NCBI GenBank assembly: GCA_937860165.1
Contig: CALMBE010000481.1
Span: forward strand, 1 to 9,241
DNA: 9,241 bases
Source of the DNA: an uncultured Planctomycetaceae bacterium
Lineage (GTDB): Bacteria > Planctomycetota > Planctomycetia > Pirellulales > Lacipirellulaceae
Direction of reading: 5' to 3'
The position numbers were made by a program, and so were the translations under genes. The notes below the pieces were generated by a model. That model saw nothing but the letters and a program-made list of their open reading frames with translations. It was not told where the DNA came from and searched no databases. Positions 5,021 through 9,241 of this stretch are shown here, piece by piece (the first letter of the stretch is position 1; the number at the start of each line of letters is the position of its first letter).

Positions 5021-6679
5021 ATGGACCTGTCCCCTTTTATTCTGCTGCTGGTATTGGCGATTTCGCCTGCGGCGGCTCCCGACTTGGCTCGGCAGGAAGC
5101 CCAGCTCTCCGAGCGATTCAGCCGCCTGGAATTGTTGGCCGGGCGACTTGCGGAATTGTCCAAGGCGACCCAGCCCCGTCGGGCGGAGCTGCTGAGACAA
5201 CTTGTTTCGAAGAGCCGCGAGGAAGAACTGCCGGAGCGGTTCGGCGTGATCGTCGAGGCGCTCGAACAGGAGCGACTCACCGAGGCCACCGCGGATCAGT
5301 CGGAACTCGAAATCCAATTGCAGAAGATGCTGGAACTTCTCCTCCAGGAAGATCGTGATCGGCAATTGGAATCCGAGCGGAAACGGATCGCCCGCTATTT
5401 GAGCGAAGTGAACAAACTTATTCGTCAAGAACGGGGCATCAAAGCCCGCACTGCCGGTGGTGATAAGGAGCCGGAACTTGCCGAAGACCAAGCCCGCACC
5501 GCCGAGGCCGCGGGCGAACTCGGTGAGCGGATCGCCCAGACCGAGGGCCCAGCGACCGAGAACTCAGCTGCTAAGAAGTCCGCGGCAGAAAAATCGGCGG
5601 GCGAACCGAGTGACGGCAAGTCCAGCGATTCACCACCGGGCGAGTCCCAGTCGGAGGGATCGAAGTCGCCAGAATCGAAACCGGGAGAATCCCAGTCGGG
5701 GGAATCAAAGTCAGGAAAAACTTCCGACAGCGAGTCACCTGCCGGGGAGCCCTCGGGCGGGAAATCGGGTAAGTCGCAAAAATCTTCGGGGTCTCCTTCG
5801 CCCCCTTCGGGCGGAAGTTCCGAACCAAGCGAGGGGGAATCTTCTGACGAACAACAGGAAGAACCCACCGATCGCGCTGCGAAAAATCTCCGTCAGGCCC
5901 AAGAGAGAATGCAGCAGGCGGAAGAACGGTTGAAAAAAGATCAGAGCCAGGAAGCCATCGAGGAGCAAGAAGCGGCCCTCCGCGAGCTCGAACAAGCCAA
6001 GGCAGAACTCGAAAAAATTCTCCGGCAACTCCGCGAGGAAGAAATGGAGCGGATGCTGGTGATGCTCGAGGCTCGGCTGCGGAAGATGCTCGAAGATCAA
6101 AATGCCGTGTATGAGCAAACTATCCACCTCGAAAAAACCTTCGTCAAAGTGCCCGAGCACGAGCAAGAAATCGCCTCCGCCACTTTGGCCCGGAAGGAAG
6201 ATCAAATCGTCACTCAGGCCGATCGGGCGCTGCTGCTATTGCGCGAGGATGGCACTTCGGTGGCTTTCCCCGAGGCCCTGCAACAAGCCCAGGAAGACAT
6301 GCGGACCGTTGCCGACAGGCTACGAAGTGTCAAGTCCGACGAGATCACGCAGGGCCTGGAAGAAGACATTATCGCCACGCTCGAAGAAACCCTGGCAGCC
6401 CTGCAACAGGCCCTCAAAGACCTCCGCGAGAAAAAATCGAGCCCTCAACAAGGCAACAGCCCTCCCGGCGAACAAGCTCTGGTAGACCAATTGGCCGAAT
6501 TGCGTATGATTCGAGCATTGCAGAACCGCGTCAACCGTCGCACGGAGTTCTACGCCACCCAGATCGAAGGGGTCCGCACCGAGGATGTTGAACTGCAGAA
6601 ATTACTCGACAATCTTTCCCAACGGCAAGAACACATTTTTCACGCCACCCGCGATTTGCACCAAGGGGCCAATCAGTAG
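5021..6679 (+). CDS. Secreted coiled-coil protein with Ser/Glu/Gly/Pro/Lys-rich linker
   Basis: 552 residues from ATG 5021. A GTG at 4967 in the same frame would add 18 residues; the ATG is preferred because a signal-like segment follows directly (MDLSPFILLLVLAISPAAA, likely cut near residue 19), although this peptide lacks a positive n-region. Residues about 21-175 are highly charged and helical (for example RQLESERKRIARYLSEVNKL). Residues about 178-283 form a low-complexity linker with degenerate repeats (PGESQSEGSKS, PGESQSGESKS). Residues about 284-370 are strong coiled coil (RQAQERMQQAEERL, REEEMERMLVMLEARLRKML), with further helices to the C-terminus. No catalytic motif is seen. It resembles hypothetical proteins I associate with planctomycete vWA/DUF4175 operons. 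It probably acts as a periplasmic scaffold or tether. The next gene starts 10 bases after its stop. Confidence 0.78.
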   Translation: MDLSPFILLLVLAISPAAAPDLARQEAQLSERFSRLELLAGRLAELSKATQPRRAELLRQLVSKSREEELPERFGVIVEALEQERLTEATADQSELEIQLQKMLELLLQEDRDRQLESERKRIARYLSEVNKLIRQERGIKARTAGGDKEPELAEDQARTAEAAGELGERIAQTEGPATENSAAKKSAAEKSAGEPSDGKSSDSPPGESQSEGSKSPESKPGESQSGESKSGKTSDSESPAGEPSGGKSGKSQKSSGSPSPPSGGSSEPSEGESSDEQQEEPTDRAAKNLRQAQERMQQAEERLKKDQSQEAIEEQEAALRELEQAKAELEKILRQLREEEMERMLVMLEARLRKMLEDQNAVYEQTIHLEKTFVKVPEHEQEIASATLARKEDQIVTQADRALLLLREDGTSVAFPEALQQAQEDMRTVADRLRSVKSDEITQGLEEDIIATLEETLAALQQALKDLREKKSSPQQGNSPPGEQALVDQLAELRMIRALQNRVNRRTEFYATQIEGVRTEDVELQKLLDNLSQRQEHIFHATRDLHQGANQ

Positions 6680-6689
6680 CCCAACTGCC

Positions 6690-7751
6690 ATGTTCCACCA
6701 CTCGAAATCCCTTTGCCGCGCAAGCCTGTTTGCCATGCTCCTGGTGAGTTGGCTCGGGAGCGGTCTGGTCGCGTGGGGACAACTTCGCTTCGAGCCGAGC
6801 TGGGAACCACCCACTTACGAAGCCACCCGCAAGCTAGTGTTCGCTTGGATCAACGACACCGCCGCCGAGCCCCAACTCGCCCAACGGGCACGTTCGTTGT
6901 GGCCGTCGGTTGCCTTGCGCGAGCTTGACGGTCCGGACATGCTGGACTTGCTCGTAGAAACGGCGGCCCTTCTCGATGAGCGCGTGGCCAATCTGGTCGA
7001 ACAGTGTCAGCAGTCCACTTCGGTTCATTATCCACCTGACACGACATGGGTGGCGACCGGCAAGCTCTCGGGATTCGTGGCGAGCAACATCCAACTCTAT
7101 GTCGCCCGCTGGGCGGTGCAACATACCATGTTCGACGACGCCTTGGTGCTCACAGCGGAACTGCGCCTGGACGAAGTGGTTGACCCGGCGAGCTTGTTGT
7201 TTTGCCGGATGGTGGCGCATCATCAGGTGGTCGAGCCCGATCAGAGTCGTGTAGCCCTGGTGCAGTTACTGGAACAACCCGAACGAATACCTTTGCGGTA
7301 TCGACAAGTAGCGGAATTGGTGCGGCAGGATATGGCGGGGCTTGAAGACGAATCGCTCGACCACATTTCGCGCCGAATGAATGACGTGCGGCGTCGGCTG
7401 GATTTGGGCGAGGCTGGCAAACAGGTGCAAGTGGTGGAAAAAGGTGTCGTCGACGCGCTCGACAAAGTCATCAAGAAGCTCGAAGAACAACAGCAACAGT
7501 CATCCGGCGGCGGCGGTTCTTCCCAGAGCTCGACTCCGATGCAAGACAGCCAGTTGCCCTCGCTCCAGGCCCCGGGGAAAGTCGATCCCCGCGACGTGGG
7601 ACACCAAGCGGGCTGGGGAGATCTGCCTCCCAAGGAGCGAGAAGAAGCCCTGCAACAGATCGGCCGCGAATTCCCCGCTCATTACCGACAACTCATCGAA
7701 CAGTATTTCCGCGACCTGGCGAATGAGTCGTCAGACACTCCCGAAAAGTAG
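6690..7751 (+). CDS. Secreted operon protein with conserved C-terminal 'DPRDVGHQAGWGDLPPKEREEAL' block, unknown function
   Basis: 353 residues from ATG 6690, the first in-frame ATG after the previous stop. It gives a good signal peptide: positive n-region HHSKSLCR, hydrophobic core ASLFAMLLVSWLGSGLVA, cut probably after about residue 30. Residues about 40-235 appear all-helical and contain EATRKLVFAWIND and the possible membrane-facing SNIQLYVARWAVQH. A helix (about 240-268) ends in QQQQSSGGGG, a flexible Gly/Ser stretch. A compact conserved block then starts at PMQDSQLP (283-290), runs through VDPRDVGHQAGWGDLPPK (298-315) and ends with EFPAHYRQLIEQYFRDLA (327-344). I recognise this C-terminal block from planctomycete homologues, but no function is known to me. 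No enzyme motif is present. Tight spacing on both sides supports one transcript with its neighbours. Confidence 0.78.
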   Translation: MFHHSKSLCRASLFAMLLVSWLGSGLVAWGQLRFEPSWEPPTYEATRKLVFAWINDTAAEPQLAQRARSLWPSVALRELDGPDMLDLLVETAALLDERVANLVEQCQQSTSVHYPPDTTWVATGKLSGFVASNIQLYVARWAVQHTMFDDALVLTAELRLDEVVDPASLLFCRMVAHHQVVEPDQSRVALVQLLEQPERIPLRYRQVAELVRQDMAGLEDESLDHISRRMNDVRRRLDLGEAGKQVQVVEKGVVDALDKVIKKLEEQQQQSSGGGGSSQSSTPMQDSQLPSLQAPGKVDPRDVGHQAGWGDLPPKEREEALQQIGREFPAHYRQLIEQYFRDLANESSDTPEK

Positions 7752-7767
7752 CCGCGAGCGAATTTGC

Positions 7768-9033
7768 ATGCCTTCGATTTCCTCTTACAAGCGCCGATTA
7801 CTCGCCCTCATGTGGGTCAGTGTGGCGCTTTGCGCATCACGCCTTTCAGCTCAGGAAATAATCGCTAAGTCGATCACTGGACAGCACATCGAAGGGACAC
7901 TTTCCGCTTGGAATACGCAAGGGGTCACACTGTTGCAGGCTGGTGCGACTACGACAATTGCCTCCAGCGATTTGCTGAACGTGAAATTGGCCACTGCGAG
8001 TGATTCAGCAGTGATACCAGCCGATTACCTGCAACTCGGCGATGGCACGCGGATACCGGTTACTTCGTTCCAAGTATCCGCTGGCACGGCAACGGTCAGC
8101 ACCCCCCTGGCTAGCGAACCACTGTCGATTCCTACCGCGAGAATTCGCTTGGTCGAGTTTGCCATTCCAGTATCGCTAGATTGGCGAGCTGAATTGGAAT
8201 CCAACAACTCTTCGAGCGACTTACTGGCGGTGTTCAAGAAAGAAACTTCCGCAATTGATTTTTTGGCGGGCGTTGTCAACGACATCACCGACAGCGAAGT
8301 GAGTTTTACGTGGGAAGGCGAAACGCTGGCCGTCAAACGTACCAAATTGGCTGGCATCGCTTACTACCATGCCCAGCAGGAAGAGTTGCCGGAACCGACC
8401 TGTTGGATCCGCCTGTTGGGTGAGATCAAGATTCCCGTTGCTCGGATCGAACATGCGGGCGACCACCTGGAAGTCTTCACGACCGCCGGAATGGAATTAA
8501 ATCTCCCCTTAGACAAGTTCCTCGAGGCGGACTTCTCCCTGGGCAAACTGAGTCAACTCAGTGACATGACCCCGCTCAAACAAAGATGGACCCCTTTGAT
8601 CGCGATCCCCAGTCCTTCCAAAAAAGCAGCGAGCTTTGGGCTACCACGCCGAGATGTGTCCTATGCTGGCCTCCCGTTGACACTGTTTTGGCCAAACGCC
8701 AGTGACCCCACGCAGGGTACACTGCAGACCTACGAAAAGGGGCTGGCCCTGCGGAGCCGCACGGAATTGGAGTATCGCATCCCCAAGTCGATGCGGCGGT
8801 TCACTGCCATCGCGGGGATCGATCCAGAAACACTCGCGCAAGGAACTGCGGCACTAACAATTGAAACCGACGGGGAAGTCGTGTTTGAACAAATGATCGA
8901 CGGCAGCCAGCCACCGGTCGAAATCGCCTTGGAGGTTGCCGGTAAGCAATCGCTGAAAATTTTCGTCGACTACGGAGAGAATCTCGACCTCGGTGATCGC
9001 CTGCATCTGGTCGAGGCCCAGTTCACAAAATGA
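7768..9033 (+). CDS. NPCBM-domain secreted protein with repeated beta modules
   Basis: 421 residues from ATG 7768. Upstream codons in the same frame overlap the previous gene and are not used. The start is followed by a clear signal peptide: KRR, then LLALMWVSVALCASRLSA, cut near residue 28. Residues about 295-420 fit an NPCBM/NEW2 domain: KGLALRSRTELEYRIP (324-339), RRFTAIAGIDP (343-353), LTIETDGEVVFEQMI (363-377) and SLKIFVDYGENLDLGDRLHLVEAQF (395-419). This galactose-binding-like beta-sandwich usually binds carbohydrate. Before it lie about four similar 40-50 residue segments (near 36-74, 87-131, 152-199, 213-256), each of the type 'hydrophobic strand, G-x-hydrophobic, strand, polar, then I-x-x-x-x-(L/I)'. 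No catalytic residues are visible. It may bind cell-surface or matrix glycans in the envelope. Its stop overlaps the next start by 4 bases. Confidence 0.82.
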   Translation: MPSISSYKRRLLALMWVSVALCASRLSAQEIIAKSITGQHIEGTLSAWNTQGVTLLQAGATTTIASSDLLNVKLATASDSAVIPADYLQLGDGTRIPVTSFQVSAGTATVSTPLASEPLSIPTARIRLVEFAIPVSLDWRAELESNNSSSDLLAVFKKETSAIDFLAGVVNDITDSEVSFTWEGETLAVKRTKLAGIAYYHAQQEELPEPTCWIRLLGEIKIPVARIEHAGDHLEVFTTAGMELNLPLDKFLEADFSLGKLSQLSDMTPLKQRWTPLIAIPSPSKKAASFGLPRRDVSYAGLPLTLFWPNASDPTQGTLQTYEKGLALRSRTELEYRIPKSMRRFTAIAGIDPETLAQGTAALTIETDGEVVFEQMIDGSQPPVEIALEVAGKQSLKIFVDYGENLDLGDRLHLVEAQFTK

Positions 9034-9241
9034 AACTTGTTTCAATGATAATCGCCACCTGGTGCGCGATGTTGACGTTCGGCGCGGTTTGGGCCGATGT
9101 TGCGCCCTCGAAGGAGGTCCTGGAGAATGAAGCCTCGCGGATTGCCGTCGTCGAAAAAATCTCGCGCGTCGCGGTCGCTATCTTCGATGGCGCGGGCCAA
9201 GGAGGGGGCTCGGGCGTGTTGGTGTCTGCCGACGGCTTCGC
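9030..9241 (+). CDS. Secreted trypsin-like serine protease (HtrA/S1C-like), N-terminal part (cut by window end)
   Basis: ATG 9030 overlaps the preceding TGA (ATGA), so translation is probably coupled. Seventy residues are visible. A signal peptide MKLVSMIIATWCAMLTFGAVWA fits cleavage after residue 22. Then come EASRIAVVEKISRVAVAIFD and GAGQGGGSGVLVSADGFA, which matches the N-terminal beta-barrel signature of trypsin-like proteases (G-x-G-S-G-V-x-(I/V)-x-x-x-G). The window ends just before the expected T-N-x-H-V catalytic histidine motif, so activity cannot be verified. It would work in the periplasm or outside the cell, possibly on envelope proteins, and is the only likely enzyme of the downstream block. 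The presence of a PDZ domain cannot be judged. Confidence 0.82.
   Translation, partial: MKLVSMIIATWCAMLTFGAVWADVAPSKEVLENEASRIAVVEKISRVAVAIFDGAGQGGGSGVLVSADGF

Noticed and set aside
5425..5868. Long minus-strand frame rich in D, S, P and F opposite the coiled-coil gene
   Set aside because: It is the mirror of the low-complexity linker codons on the plus strand, with no start signal; a shadow frame.

Overview
The window looks like chromosomal DNA of a planctomycete, probably of the Pirellulales type. This is a judgement from protein style, not from a search. The set runs: a vWA/glutamine-amidotransferase-like membrane protein, a DUF4175-like membrane protein, long secreted coiled-coil proteins, an NPCBM-domain protein and a trypsin-like protease of the 'GQGGGSGVLVS' kind. 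That order is familiar to me from planctomycete genomes.

Layout. Positions 1-3117 hold two plus-strand genes 13 bases apart: the C-terminal part of the vWA/GATase-like protein, and a complete 744-residue DUF4175-like protein with three membrane helices. Positions 3118-5020 form an accessory island. It contains a minus-strand type II toxin-antitoxin pair (85-residue antitoxin, then a 161-residue PIN-domain toxin, with ATGA overlap). Around the pair lie three full copies (3161-3366, 3421-3626, 4539-4744) and one right-end remnant (about 4805-4871) of a 206-bp repeat. From 5021 the plus-strand series resumes with four closely packed genes: a secreted coiled-coil protein with a Ser/Glu/Gly/Pro/Lys-rich linker, a second secreted protein with a conserved C-terminal block, an NPCBM-domain protein, and the start of a secreted serine protease (cut by the window end). 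Gaps are 10 and 16 bases, then a 4-base overlap.

How the parts fit. The plus-strand genes look like one envelope or periplasmic operon of the Bat-like (MoxR-DUF58-vWA) kind. Products are either anchored in the inner membrane or exported, and several are built from long helices suited to protein-protein contact. No enzymatic activity can be read from them except the terminal protease. The toxin-antitoxin island separates the second and third operon genes by about 1.9 kb, so downstream genes may need their own promoter or read-through across strong hairpins.

The most interesting element is the 206-bp repeat. All three copies have the same length and orientation, and each holds two 12-bp-stem inverted repeats with loops of about 60 nt. 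Both ends are GTAGGGTGGGT-type and point inward. Differences between copies fall almost entirely in the loops. The arrangement resembles a REP/BIME element (GTAG-led palindromes in inverted pairs). Copies 1 and 3 differ at only 2 of 206 positions and bracket copy 2 plus the toxin-antitoxin pair.
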